DNA of 64,000 nt, taken from assembly GCA_017744515.1 (NCBI GenBank), contig JAGIBF010000027.1, positions 1-64,000 on the forward strand, given 5' to 3'. This document shows positions 1 through 8,736 of this stretch, piece after piece; the first letter of the stretch is position 1, and the number at the start of each line of letters is the position of its first letter. Position numbers and translations under genes: made by a program. The notes under the pieces are model-generated. The model worked only from the letters and a program-made list of their open reading frames with translations. It ran no database searches and had not been told where the DNA came from. This DNA comes from Niastella sp. Lineage in GTDB: Bacteria > Bacteroidota > Bacteroidia > Chitinophagales > Chitinophagaceae.

Positions 1-1025
1 GTGACGTCTACTTCATCCCGCTCGCCTATCCGCACCACACCATTCTTATCAGTATACAATGCATTGATACGATTATCTGAAATAGTTCCTTCCCGGGCAG
101 GATCATATCTATAATTATAAAAACGGTCAGTTACCTTATCATAAACATGCAACCCACCATACCTTCCTCCCATCCATAAACGCCCACGCTCATCGGCAGT
201 AAAACAACTGATCTCGTCATTTTTAAAAGAATAAGGATCGGCGGATTGCTTGAATACAGTTTCCTTACCTGTTACAATAGAACGACAATACAACACCTTA
301 TCCCAGGAGCCAAACCATACCTTTTCATCATCGGCAAACAAAGAAGTGATGGCCATATGCGGTAATTTGGCATATAGATCATCATAAACAGGCTCAGTCT
401 CATACCGAAGCGTACGCGGATTCATCTTCAGCATACCACCACCTACGCGGCCCGCCCACAACATACCGGTTTTATCCAGCTCGATATCCAGCATCGTCAT
501 GGTGCCATGCTTCACCGGCTCTGTAAACCTTTCCTGCTTGCGGTCAAAGCGCAACAAAGCAACCCCACTGGTAGCAATCCATAAAAAACCCTGTTGATCC
601 AGCTGTAGCTTGTTGAGCATATTAACAGGAATCGAATTACTGTCCCCCGGAGAATGCCGGTACTGTTTAAACTGATGCGCTCTGGATTGCCGGTAATCAT
701 ACCGGCTTAACCCGCCATCAGCCGTAGCGATCCATAACACCCCTTCCTTATCCTCAACAATGTCATTAATTACATTTCCTGAAATAGTACTACTATCACC
801 GGGCTTATGCTGGAAGACCACAAAGTTATGTCCATCGTAACGGTTGAGACCGTCATCCGTACCAAACCACATAAACCCACGCTGGTCACGGATAATACAA
901 TTCACTTTATTGTTAGAAAGACCATTTTGCATAGTTATCCGGTCAAAATACAGCGAAGAAACCTGTGCCCGCATGCAAAACCAGCAGGATAAGAAAAAGA
1001 ACAAAAAGAAAGACTTTCGGCACAT
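1..1025 (-). CDS. two-component regulator propeller protein, N-terminal part (gene runs off the window)
   Basis: The reverse strand opens with an ATG at 1025 and stays open to the window edge, so about 341 N-terminal residues are seen. A basic, Phe-rich signal peptide (about residues 1-21, ending near MRAQ) is followed by repeated blades of the Reg_prop type, with recurring patterns such as RGFMWFGTDDGLNRYD, EGVLWIATADGGLSRYD and QGFLWIATSG. This periplasmic beta-propeller is the usual sensor half of Bacteroidota hybrid histidine kinases or of shorter Y_Y_Y/kinase proteins, which sense extracellular ligands, often glycans. The kinase or regulator part would lie outside the window, so the output type is unknown. 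The start is the first ATG before the signal peptide. Confidence 0.88.
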   Translation of the reverse strand, partial: MCRKSFFLFFFLSCWFCMRAQVSSLYFDRITMQNGLSNNKVNCIIRDQRGFMWFGTDDGLNRYDGHNFVVFQHKPGDSSTISGNVINDIVEDKEGVLWIATADGGLSRYDYRQSRAHQFKQYRHSPGDSNSIPVNMLNKLQLDQQGFLWIATSGVALLRFDRKQERFTEPVKHGTMTMLDIELDKTGMLWAGRVGGGMLKMNPRTLRYETEPVYDDLYAKLPHMAITSLFADDEKVWFGSWDKVLYCRSIVTGKETVFKQSADPYSFKNDEISCFTADERGRLWMGGRYGGLHVYDKVTDRFYNYRYDPAREGTISDNRINALYTDKNGVVRIGERDEVDV

Positions 1026-1104
1026 AAACTCTATAATTAGGACAACGGGGGCCAATACATTAAAAGTACAGAAGTCCGGTCAAACCCGGCTGGTACTTAC
1101 AAAA

Positions 1105-1141
1105 GCAAAAATACCGCCGGATGCTGTTGACATGCCGGCGG
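1105..1141 (-). terminator. intrinsic terminator after the 1193-1975 lipoprotein gene
   Basis: On the minus strand CCGCCGG (1141-1135) pairs with CCGGCGG (1120-1114) and is followed by TATTTTTGCTTTTG. It lies about 50 bp after the stop of the minus-strand lipoprotein gene. Confidence 0.65.
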
Positions 1142-1192
1142 CTCGATATAACCCCTACCTGAAAAGACAAAGCTTAATAGCTTAAATATTAT

Positions 1193-1975
1193 TTACTTCT
1201 TCACCGGTTCATCATAGATGAAATTATCCAGGATCACCAGGTCATTAGTACCACCATCACTTACATCCTTACCACCAGTAACCAATGTCCCTTGATGCCC
1301 AACCCTAATCGACGTCACCTTATCCGATTTGAAATACACACCGAGAAAAGAAAAACTACTTTGCCCACTGCGTACAGGCACAAAAAACTTCCCAAGACTC
1401 TTATTCCCGTTGAAAAATTCAAGGAAAGTAGAATTGGCAACATCTACATCCGAAAACACGACCCCAAATCCACGGACTGTAGCAGCCACTGCCTGCCCAG
1501 GCACTTCAGGCTTGATAGGCCAGAGATCACTACTGATATTGGCAAAAGTCTTATCACCGCTGAAAGCAGCAAACTCCCCACCAGTAGAATTGTTCACTTC
1601 AATAAAATTAGTAGCACTCACCCTGAACTCGCCAGCACCTGGATCATACGTTAAACCCCGTTGCCTGCTCGCCGGAACCCCTTCACCAACTGTATTGAAA
1701 AAGTTATTAGGCATGGCTTTACCCACCAGTTCATCGGGAACAGCATCCCAGTTGACCTCCCGGTAGCCACCTACAGCACCAGGTGATGTATTAAGCTGTC
1801 CACCCAAAACACTCCGAAACTTATCCAGCTTCGACTGGATATCGCCCGAACCACTTACGATGACAACTTGCTCATCATCCTTTTCCTTGTCACAGGCAGA
1901 TAATAAAAAGCTGAACAACAACACAGCAGCCAGCCACTTGCCCGATTTAATAAATAAATACCCTTTGTTTTTCAT
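1193..1975 (-). CDS. lipoprotein of unknown function, 260 aa
   Basis: The reading frame is open up to 2077, but the start at 1975 is chosen because it begins MKNKGYLF and directly gives a lipoprotein signal peptide ending LLSAC (Cys near residue 27), followed by a charged linker. The mature part is rich in Gly, Phe, Asn and Val, with phrases such as RGFGVVFSDVDVANST and SFLGVYFKSDKVTSIRVGH. These resemble the beta-sandwich carbohydrate-binding-like modules of exported Bacteroidota proteins that occur with PEP-CTERM-like or choice-of-anchor families. I do not recognise a named family. It is probably surface or periplasm exposed, and monocistronic with its own terminator. Confidence 0.7.
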   Translation of the reverse strand: MKNKGYLFIKSGKWLAAVLLFSFLLSACDKEKDDEQVVIVSGSGDIQSKLDKFRSVLGGQLNTSPGAVGGYREVNWDAVPDELVGKAMPNNFFNTVGEGVPASRQRGLTYDPGAGEFRVSATNFIEVNNSTGGEFAAFSGDKTFANISSDLWPIKPEVPGQAVAATVRGFGVVFSDVDVANSTFLEFFNGNKSLGKFFVPVRSGQSSFSFLGVYFKSDKVTSIRVGHQGTLVTGGKDVSDGGTNDLVILDNFIYDEPVKK

Positions 1976-2095
1976 GTTGCTATCATTAGTTTTTGAAGGG
2001 TACAAATGTCCGCCACAACACCGCCATCTGCAATCCCCACACAAGGGAAACGGCATCCCCACAAGTGGGGATAACACCCACTGTCAGCCTGAGCC

Positions 2096-2125
2096 CATGG
2101 TGTCAGGCTGAGCCTGTCGAAGCCT
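2096..2125. repeat. dispersed intergenic repeat, family C (GGCTGAGCYTGTCGAAGCC)
   Basis: The core TGTCAGGCTGAGCCTGTCGA begins at 2101 and is preceded by a diverged partial copy (TGTCAGCCTGAGCCC, near 2082). The same core recurs at about 48599-48624 and 61672-61692, with a weaker relative (TGTCATCCTGAGCCCCTCGA) near 35066. All copies are intergenic. Confidence 0.8.
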
Positions 2126-2254
2126 TACAAAAGGCCGGCTCACCCTCCTTAAAAAAAGAAACCCGCCGCAAAAACGGAGGGACCATTCCACAGGGCTAAC
2201 CTTCAAAACCTACGCTACATCATTAAAATATATTTCCATACTATGACAATGCAA

Positions 2255-2269
2255 ATGTGCATTGCACAT
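2255..2269. repeat. 15-bp perfect palindrome downstream of bcp
   Basis: ATGTGCA-T-TGCACAT is a perfect inverted repeat about 65 bp beyond the bcp stop. It has no T-tract, so it is not a typical terminator and its role is unknown. Confidence 0.5.
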
Positions 2270-2332
2270 GAAGCCTGTACAATCGCCGAAGATGTGCGAT
2301 ATGTTACTGAAAGTGGGGAGAGTAGAAAAGTA

Positions 2333-2794
2333 CTACTGCAATGCTGCTATAATTTCCTCAGCATGTTGCTTATTTTTGGGACGAAGGAAGATTTTACGGA
2401 TGATACCTTTTTCATCCAATACGAAAGTAGTACGCAGAATGCCCATATACTTACGGCCATACAATTGCTTTTCATCCCAAACACCATACTTATCGATGAT
2501 CTTATGTTCAGGATCGGCCAGTAAAGTAAAAGGAAGATTGTACTTAGCCTCAAACTTCTTATGCTTCTTTTCTTCATCAGGGCTCACACCCAGCACCTCG
2601 AAACCGGCCTGCTTCAACAGCCCGTAATTATCACGCAGGTTACATGCCTGTACCGTACAGGTAGGAGTATCGTCCTCAGGATAGAAATACAAAACAACCT
2701 TCTTGCCCTTAAAGTCAGCCAATGAAACAACATTCCCATTCTGATCCTTGCCCTTGAATGCGGGCGCCTTGTCCCCTGCCTGTAGAGTTACCAT
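2333..2794 (-). CDS. bcp: thioredoxin-dependent thiol peroxidase (Bcp/PrxQ peroxiredoxin), 153 aa
   Basis: A cytoplasmic peroxiredoxin of the AhpC-TSA fold that reduces H2O2 and organic hydroperoxides with thioredoxin as donor. The protein opens MVTLQAGDKAPAFKGKDQNG, typical of the family, and carries YPEDDTPTCTVQACNLRD near residues 38-55. The Cys after TPT is the peroxidatic residue and the Cys five positions later is the resolving residue of the PrxQ/alpha type. The length of 153 aa is normal. It stands between two unrelated minus-strand genes and appears to be transcribed alone. The start is the only Met that gives the conserved N-terminus. Confidence 0.95.
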   Translation of the reverse strand: MVTLQAGDKAPAFKGKDQNGNVVSLADFKGKKVVLYFYPEDDTPTCTVQACNLRDNYGLLKQAGFEVLGVSPDEEKKHKKFEAKYNLPFTLLADPEHKIIDKYGVWDEKQLYGRKYMGILRTTFVLDEKGIIRKIFLRPKNKQHAEEIIAALQ

Positions 2795-2818
2795 ATGCTA
2801 TTTAATTTCTCCTTTTCA

Positions 2819-2850
2819 ACCTTTAAACTTGTTAACTTATCAACTTGCAT
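2819..2850. repeat. short imperfect tandem array, family D (TCAACTTA-like units)
   Basis: Iterated AACYTNTTAAC/TCAACTTG units between the bcp start and the M23 gene stop. The same motif recurs in strings at about 5525-5670 and at 52660-52693. Confidence 0.55.
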
Positions 2851-2902
2851 ACATACCTGGCGCAAGTATGCAGCCCAGCCATGCGCGTGAGCGTACTTTT
2901 GC

Positions 2903-4609
2903 CTACCTCGTAAACTTAATTACCTTCTCCACCCTATTCCCCGCCTCATCCTCCGCACTGATCTCCAGCTCATGCGGGCCAGCCAGGCACTTTTCATCAA
3001 ACCGGTAAATAAAAGAACGCCCCTTATCATTAGTAAACCGCAGCCATTTACCATCCAGCAACGTACGCACATTTTTAACCCGGCCCATATTATCCGTCAC
3101 CGAAAAAACTATGCGGCTGGCCTTACTAAGATTAGCCCCATCGGTCAGACCGGGCGTATTGATCTGCGGCGGCACATCATCCGTCACCAGCCGGAAAGAA
3201 CCAAAATCCCGGAACCGGGCAGAAGCCCAGCCATTTTTCCATTCCACCCTTTGCACATCATTCCGGCTGCCACTGGTCCACTGCATCAAAGTACGCTGCT
3301 GCTCATTGACACTTAGCGGGCGACTTGGTTGAATCCGTACCAGGAACGCCTCCTGCAAAGGAATAGAAGAAGCACCGATGGTATGTACAGCAGAAACACC
3401 CTGCGGATGCGTATTGGTACTCTCACTATGCCGAATATGTACCGAATCATACAAACAACGCTCACCAATATAAAACTCACACCCCTCCGACTCGAAGCCA
3501 TCAAGCATAAAAGGATAAAACATTTTGGCATCATTGACAACCGGTGCCACGGGCACCCCGTTGTATTGTACCGAATAATCGAGCGTAGCCGTATTGCCAT
3601 AAGCATCCTTTACCACAATATGCACCTTGTGCACCCCGCCGTCACTGATATCGATGACGCCATTACCCTTCACCTGCTTGTAAATAGAATTGATATAACC
3701 GGGCGGATCACTCAAATGCTGCAACCAGGCGCCACCGGCCGATTTGGTGCGGTAATCGATATGAGCGTTGAGATAGCGGGTATCATTATAACTGATATTA
3801 TCCATTCGGAAACCGGTCACCACCTGGTCATCTACATACAACAACCCTTCATAAATACCATTCAGGTTCGAAGAGCCGGTATGCGTATCAAAAGCCGTAA
3901 TGGCAAAACTTACCTTAGGCGAAGCAACCGAAAGCAAGGCAGGTGTCGTAGAGTAATGATTACCGCTGGCCTTTACAGGAATAAGGCGGGGCGATTGCTC
4001 ATATATGCTCTTAGTCCGGTCATATACGGCCAATCGCAATATCCGGGGAGCAGTATTATCAGCAAGCGGCAAACCGAACAACATAGGATTTACATTCACA
4101 TCGTCCGCCGTACGCCTGATCTCGAAATGCAGATGCGGCGCCTGAGAGCCACCGGTATTGCCACTATAAGCCAGGAAGTCTCCCTTCTTTACAGGGAATT
4201 GGTCAGGCGTTAATTCGAGAAAAACATTCCACGATTCACGCGCATACTGCTGTTCCTTTACCCAGTTTTCCAATTTTGGGTTGAAATCATTGAGGTGAGC
4301 ATACAGCGTTGTAAAACCGTTGGGATGATTAATGTAAATGGCGCGGCCAAAACCACCCGGCTCGATCTTTACCCGGGATATATACCCGTCGGCAGCTGCA
4401 TACACCAGTTGATTTTCGACCTTCAGCGTCTTCAGGTCAAGACCCATATGATAGTGATTAGGCCGCAGCTCGCCAAAGTTGCCGCTCAGGTCCATGGGAA
4501 GCGCCAGCGGATTACGAAAATAACCTTGCGGGTAACTCGCCGGAGGGAAAACCTGAGCCTGCAAACACAGTGAACAACATAGCCCAAAAACAAAAACCAA
4601 TACACGCAT
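2903..4609 (-). CDS. M23 family (LytM-type) metallopeptidase, exported, 568 aa
   Basis: An exported peptidoglycan-type endopeptidase. A signal peptide (about residues 1-18, ending LQAQ) precedes an M23 domain at about residues 28-180 that carries the full zinc site: HxxxD at H54/D58, Y-A-H-L with H105, and HLHFE with H159 and H161. The remaining 390 residues are beta-rich, with Ig-like or fibronectin-like segments and a closing ISAEDEAGNRVEKVIKFTR that resembles an Ig-like repeat. This architecture is common in Bacteroidota and probably acts on cell-wall crosslinks. All metal ligands are present, so it should be active. A TAGTTTTG promoter element lies upstream at 4652-4645. Confidence 0.9.
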   Translation of the reverse strand: MRVLVFVFGLCCSLCLQAQVFPPASYPQGYFRNPLALPMDLSGNFGELRPNHYHMGLDLKTLKVENQLVYAAADGYISRVKIEPGGFGRAIYINHPNGFTTLYAHLNDFNPKLENWVKEQQYARESWNVFLELTPDQFPVKKGDFLAYSGNTGGSQAPHLHFEIRRTADDVNVNPMLFGLPLADNTAPRILRLAVYDRTKSIYEQSPRLIPVKASGNHYSTTPALLSVASPKVSFAITAFDTHTGSSNLNGIYEGLLYVDDQVVTGFRMDNISYNDTRYLNAHIDYRTKSAGGAWLQHLSDPPGYINSIYKQVKGNGVIDISDGGVHKVHIVVKDAYGNTATLDYSVQYNGVPVAPVVNDAKMFYPFMLDGFESEGCEFYIGERCLYDSVHIRHSESTNTHPQGVSAVHTIGASSIPLQEAFLVRIQPSRPLSVNEQQRTLMQWTSGSRNDVQRVEWKNGWASARFRDFGSFRLVTDDVPPQINTPGLTDGANLSKASRIVFSVTDNMGRVKNVRTLLDGKWLRFTNDKGRSFIYRFDEKCLAGPHELEISAEDEAGNRVEKVIKFTR

Positions 4610-4644
4610 CCTGTCTGATCATTTAATAAGTTAGTAGTAGAGCG

Positions 4645-4652
4645 CAAAACTA
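4645..4652 (-). promoter_or_regulatory. candidate -7 element (TAGTTTTG) for the M23 peptidase gene
   Basis: Minus-strand TAGTTTTG matches the Bacteroidota -7 consensus TAnnTTTG and sits 36 bp upstream of the start codon. No clear TTTG -33 element is seen at the expected distance. Confidence 0.45.
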
Positions 4653-5026
4653 CAACGAAACCGTCCAGAATCCGGAATACAACATCCCAAATCAGGAAAT
4701 AGTCAGTTCACTGGAAATAGACTACCATCCACTCGTTTTGTTTACTACACATGAATAAAAAACGACTAATTGCATTAGAATTAGGTTAGTTAAAAGCCCT
4801 GTTTGAGCTGCCAATATTAAACTAATATTAAAAGTTCAACAAGAGGGTTACCCGGCACGGCAATGGGTATAAACATACAAGAGACAACCAATCGCTATAG
4901 GTATGTTAAGTTTCAAAAATACCCACTTAGTGGTATGGTTTTTTGTGAACTCTGGAACAGCTTTTGGCGTATATAAATTGTCTAAGTATATAGGAAATGA
5001 AAGTATAAATCTACAACCTGTGTTTT
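4653..5026. other. intergenic stretch, no gene seen
   Basis: An AT-rich region between the divergent M23 gene and the small gene at 5027. I see only a short CCACT-T-AGTGG inverted repeat near 4923 and no convincing promoter. Confidence 0.5.
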
Positions 5027-5242
5027 ATGAGTACGATACGTAACAGGACGGTGTTACTACTGGCATTAACGGTAGGGTCCATAGTAGGGATGTTTAAAGG
5101 AACAGAAGCAAAGCAGAAATGGGTATTTCGTATCAAGAGTCGTTTTGAAGAAAAACGTCATCTGGCAGAAGAAAAGAAAATCGTCCGCCAAGGTGGTGTG
5201 CCATTGGACGATATCGAGATCGCTGCTTTTCATGCTAACTGA
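5027..5242 (+). CDS. small membrane-anchored basic protein of unknown function, 71 aa
   Basis: This reading frame encodes one hydrophobic helix (about residues 8-23, TVLLLALTVGSIVGMF) followed by a Lys/Arg/Glu-rich cytoplasmic-type tail. No family is recognised. It is judged a real gene because a strong intrinsic terminator begins 35 bp after its stop codon, no other plus-strand gene precedes that terminator, and the composition (single N-terminal helix, charged tail) is protein-like. It could instead be a leader peptide or part of a small regulatory transcript. No clear ribosome-binding site is visible, which is common in Bacteroidota. Confidence 0.55.
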   Translation: MSTIRNRTVLLLALTVGSIVGMFKGTEAKQKWVFRIKSRFEEKRHLAEEKKIVRQGGVPLDDIEIAAFHAN

Positions 5243-5276
5243 TCACATACAAATTAATTCCAGCCAGCAAAATATA

Positions 5277-5303
5277 GCCTCTGCCGGTGGTAGAGGCTTT
5301 TTT
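5277..5303 (+). terminator. intrinsic terminator after the 71-aa gene
   Basis: GCCTCT (5277-5282) pairs with AGAGGC (5292-5297) around a GCCGGTGGT loop, followed by TTTTTT. Confidence 0.8.
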
Positions 5304-5375
5304 ATGTCCATACCGCACTTATCGCTCTTAATTGGTCAATTTTACCAGTCTTCTAAAAAGGCTACCTGGGTTGAC

Positions 5376-5434
5376 CCTTATCCGGACCTTTTCCGGAGGT
5401 TATCCGGACCTTATCCGGACTTTGTCCGGACTTT
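5376..5434. repeat. 11-bp periodic array of TCCGGA palindromes (five copies)
   Basis: TCCGGA occurs at 5381, 5392, 5403, 5414 and 5425, exactly 11 bp apart, in units close to TTATCCGGACC. The array lies downstream of the terminator at 5277 and upstream of the carB promoter. Confidence 0.85.
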
Positions 5435-5519
5435 GCTCCTCAAATCCTTCATACCAGCCCTGTCTCCCATCCCTTCCTGATCAATACCAGGCCCATCTCT
5501 TCTATCACCTATTCCTCCC

Positions 5520-5672
5520 TTTCCTTCCCCTTCAACTTGCCACCTTTCAACCTGTTGCCTAAGCTCTCATCCCCTTTCAACTTATCAACTCGTCAACCTA
5601 TCAACCCAGCTTCCTCCCTCCTTTTCAATCCGTTAACCCTATCAACTTATCAACTCCAAAACGTCAACTTTG
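5520..5672. repeat. short tandem array, family D (8-bp TCAACNNN units)
   Basis: A CT-rich stretch whose clearest part, around 5577-5607, is a run of 8-bp units (TCAACTTA, TCAACTCG, TCAACCTA, TCAACCC). Looser copies lie on both sides and it ends just before the carB promoter region. Confidence 0.75.
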
Positions 5673-5714
5673 CCATGAATTAAAAAATAATCCGTATTAT
5701 TTCCTCCATCCCCT

Positions 5715-5722
5715 TACTTTTG
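5715..5722 (+). promoter_or_regulatory. candidate -7 promoter element (TACTTTTG) for carB
   Basis: TACTTTTG matches TAnnTTTG exactly and lies 66 bp upstream of the carB start. A -33 TTTG at the standard spacing is not evident. Confidence 0.5.
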
Positions 5723-5788
5723 CGCAATTTATCCCGCCAGTAAGACCGGGAATTTTTTCAAAAAAGCAAAAAAACAGCGTAAAAGAAG

Positions 5789-8611
5789 ATGCCCAAAGAC
5801 ACCTCGATCAAGTCAGTACTAATCATCGGTTCAGGACCCATTATCATCGGACAAGCTTGTGAATTTGACTATTCCGGCTCCCAGGCTGCCCGCAGCCTTC
5901 GGGAAGAAGGGATCAAAGTGATCCTTATCAACAGTAACCCCGCCACCATCATGACCGATCCTATGATGGCCGATAAAGTGTACCTGTTGCCCTTAACAGT
6001 AGAAAGTATTGAACAGATCCTGGAAGAAAACCAGATTGACGCCGTATTGCCTACCATGGGTGGACAAACAGCCCTCAACCTGGCCAAGGAAGCCGCAGAA
6101 CTCGGCGTTTGGGAGAAATACCACTGCCGCATGATCGGCGTGGACATTGCAGCCATCGATACCGCAGAAGACCGGGAGAAATTCCGTCAGCTCATGGTAA
6201 AGATCGGCATGGCAGTAGCCCCTTCCAGAGTAGCCAACTCCCTCCTCGAAGGAAAAGAGTTTGCCCAGGCCATTGGGTTCCCTCTTGTAATTCGCCCCTC
6301 TTTTACCCTTGGTGGTACAGGCGGCGGATTTGTACACGACAAGTCAGAACTGGAAGCAGCACTCGACAAAGGCCTTAAAGCCTCACCCATCCACGAAGTA
6401 CTGGTGGAAAAAGCCGTACTCGGATGGAAAGAATACGAACTGGAGCTCCTGCGCGATAAGAACGACAACGTAACCATCATCTGTACGGTAGAGAACGTAG
6501 ACCCCATGGGTGTACACACCGGCGATTCCATCACGGTAGCACCCGCTATGACCCTGAGCGATACCGCCTTCCAGGAAATGCGCGACAAAGCCATCCTGAT
6601 GATGCGTAGCCTCGGCAACTTCGCCGGAGGTTGCAACGTGCAATTTGCCCTCGATCCAGCAACAGAAGACCTGATCGCTGTAGAGATCAACCCCCGCGTA
6701 AGCCGTTCTTCTGCCCTCGCCTCCAAAGCAACCGGTTACCCCATCGCTAAAATAGCAGCCAAACTGGCCATTGGTTACAACCTGGATGAGCTGAAAAACC
6801 AGATCACCCAAACCACCTCAGCCTACTTTGAGCCTGCACTCGATTACGTGATCGTGAAAATGCCCCGTTGGAACTTCGACAAGTTCAAAGGAGCCAATGA
6901 CACCCTCGGTCTGCAGATGAAGAGCGTAGGCGAAGTAATGGCCATCGGAAGAAGCTTCACCGAAGCCATCCAGAAAGCCTGCCAAAGTCTCGAGAACAAT
7001 GCAGTGGGCCTCGGTTACTACGGCCACAGCCGTATGCATGCCGAAGAATTGATCGAATACATCAAGACCCCGAAATGGGACCGCATCTTCCGCATTAAAG
7101 ATGCCCTCACCCTTGGTGTATCCGTAGGCACTATTTCCAAAGCCACCGGTATCGATCGTTGGTTTGTGAATGAGATCCAGAAGATCGTGAACATGGAAAA
7201 AGAGATCGCTAAATTCAAAATGGCAACCCTGCCCGATGAATTACTCAAACAAGCCAAATTCCTCGGCTTTAGCGACCAGCAGATCTCTTTGATCATGCAG
7301 GATGGTAACGACGAAGCGATCTATGAGAAAAGAAAGGCCGCCGGCATCACCCGCGTATTCAAAATGGTAGATACCTGCAGCGCAGAGTTCGAGGCCAAAA
7401 CCCCGTACTTCTATTCCACTTTCGAAACAGGCAATACCAACGAAAGCATACCCAGCAAGAAAAAGAAAGTAATAGTATTAGGCTCCGGCCCCAACCGCAT
7501 CGGACAAGGTATCGAGTTCGACTACTGCTGCGTGCACGGCCTGCTCGCCCTCAAAGAATGCGGTTACGAAGCCATCATGATCAACTGTAACCCCGAGACC
7601 GTTTCCACCGACTTCGATATGGCCGACAAGCTCTACTTCGAACCGGTGTTCTGGGAACACCTTTGGGAGATCATCGAACTGGAAAAACCAGAAGGAGTGA
7701 TCGTACAGCTGGGTGGACAAACAGCCCTCAAACTGGCAGAGCGCCTGAACGAAAAAGGCATTAAGATCATCGGCACCTCCTTCGACAGCATGGACATTGC
7801 CGAAGATCGTGGCCGCTTCAGTGACCTTCTGAAAGAACTGAAAATACCTTACCCCGATTACGGCACTGCCTACGATGTAGACGAGGCAGTAGAAGTAGCT
7901 AATAAAGTAGGTTATCCTGTACTCGTTCGCCCCAGCTATGTATTGGGTGGACAAAGAATGCGGATCGTGATCAATGACGATGAAGTAGAAAGCGCGGTAG
8001 TAAGCCTGCTGAAACACATCCCCGGCAATAAGATCCTCATCGACCACTTCCTCGATCGTTGCCAGGAAGCAGAGATCGATGCCATCTGCGACGGAGAGAC
8101 CGTACACATCATGGGTCTCATGGAGCACATCGAGCCCGCAGGTATCCACTCCGGCGATAGCAACGCGGTATTACCCCAGTTCAACCTGTCGCCCCTGATT
8201 GTGGAAACAATGGAAGAGTACGCCAGGAAGATCGCCTTTGCCCTTAAGATCAAAGGACTCATCAACATACAGTTTGCCATTAAAGATGGTAAAGTATATG
8301 TGATCGAAGCCAACCCACGCGCTTCCCGTACCACACCATTCATTGCCAAAGCCTACCAGATACCATACCTCAACATCGCCACCAAAGTAATGCTCGGCGC
8401 ACAAAAGCTCCGTGACCTCAAAGTGGTGAAACGCCTTAAAGGCTATGCGATCAAGGAACCGGTATTCAGCTTTGAAAAATTCCCCGGAGTTAACAAAGAG
8501 TTAGGCCCCGAAATGAAATCGACCGGCGAAGCCATCCGCTTCATCAAAGACCTGCGTGATCCTTACTTCCGCCAGTTGTACAAAGACAGAAGCATGTATC
8601 TCAGTAAGTAA
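5789..8611 (+). CDS. carB: carbamoyl-phosphate synthase large subunit, form without C-terminal regulatory domain, 940 aa
   Basis: Makes carbamoyl phosphate from ammonia (passed on by CarA), bicarbonate and two ATP, for pyrimidine and arginine synthesis. The two homologous synthetase halves are clear: the first starts with GSGPIIIGQACEFDYSGSQA and the second with GSGPNRIGQGIEFDYCC near residue 566, each followed by an ATP-grasp region (RPSFTLGGTGGG and RPSYVLGGQRM; EINPRVSRSSALASKATG and EANPRASRTTPFIAKA). The enzyme of E. coli is about 1073 aa; this one ends at residue 940 just after MKSTGEAIRF, where the MGS-like allosteric domain would begin. The frame ends at a clean stop followed by a terminator, so this is the natural end. 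No carA is adjacent. Confidence 0.97.
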   Translation: MPKDTSIKSVLIIGSGPIIIGQACEFDYSGSQAARSLREEGIKVILINSNPATIMTDPMMADKVYLLPLTVESIEQILEENQIDAVLPTMGGQTALNLAKEAAELGVWEKYHCRMIGVDIAAIDTAEDREKFRQLMVKIGMAVAPSRVANSLLEGKEFAQAIGFPLVIRPSFTLGGTGGGFVHDKSELEAALDKGLKASPIHEVLVEKAVLGWKEYELELLRDKNDNVTIICTVENVDPMGVHTGDSITVAPAMTLSDTAFQEMRDKAILMMRSLGNFAGGCNVQFALDPATEDLIAVEINPRVSRSSALASKATGYPIAKIAAKLAIGYNLDELKNQITQTTSAYFEPALDYVIVKMPRWNFDKFKGANDTLGLQMKSVGEVMAIGRSFTEAIQKACQSLENNAVGLGYYGHSRMHAEELIEYIKTPKWDRIFRIKDALTLGVSVGTISKATGIDRWFVNEIQKIVNMEKEIAKFKMATLPDELLKQAKFLGFSDQQISLIMQDGNDEAIYEKRKAAGITRVFKMVDTCSAEFEAKTPYFYSTFETGNTNESIPSKKKKVIVLGSGPNRIGQGIEFDYCCVHGLLALKECGYEAIMINCNPETVSTDFDMADKLYFEPVFWEHLWEIIELEKPEGVIVQLGGQTALKLAERLNEKGIKIIGTSFDSMDIAEDRGRFSDLLKELKIPYPDYGTAYDVDEAVEVANKVGYPVLVRPSYVLGGQRMRIVINDDEVESAVVSLLKHIPGNKILIDHFLDRCQEAEIDAICDGETVHIMGLMEHIEPAGIHSGDSNAVLPQFNLSPLIVETMEEYARKIAFALKIKGLINIQFAIKDGKVYVIEANPRASRTTPFIAKAYQIPYLNIATKVMLGAQKLRDLKVVKRLKGYAIKEPVFSFEKFPGVNKELGPEMKSTGEAIRFIKDLRDPYFRQLYKDRSMYLSK

Positions 8612-8643
8612 ATACCGTATGACCGTGATGGTCATACAATAAT

Positions 8644-8690
8644 AAAAGGTGAGCCGTCCCGTACTTCAGTCGGGACAGCTCACCTTTTTT
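8644..8690. terminator. bidirectional intrinsic terminator after carB
   Basis: AAAAGGTGAGC (8644-8654) pairs with GCTCACCTTTT, enclosing an inner TCCCG/CGGGA stem, with T-runs on both strands. Confidence 0.85.
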
Positions 8691-8736
8691 GTTGGAACGA
8701 TTTTTATACAATAAAAACTTTAGATAAACGAATACC

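Noticed and set aside
844-1185. 113-residue plus frame opposite the propeller gene
   Set aside because: Antisense shadow of the propeller gene, whose reading has conserved blade motifs.
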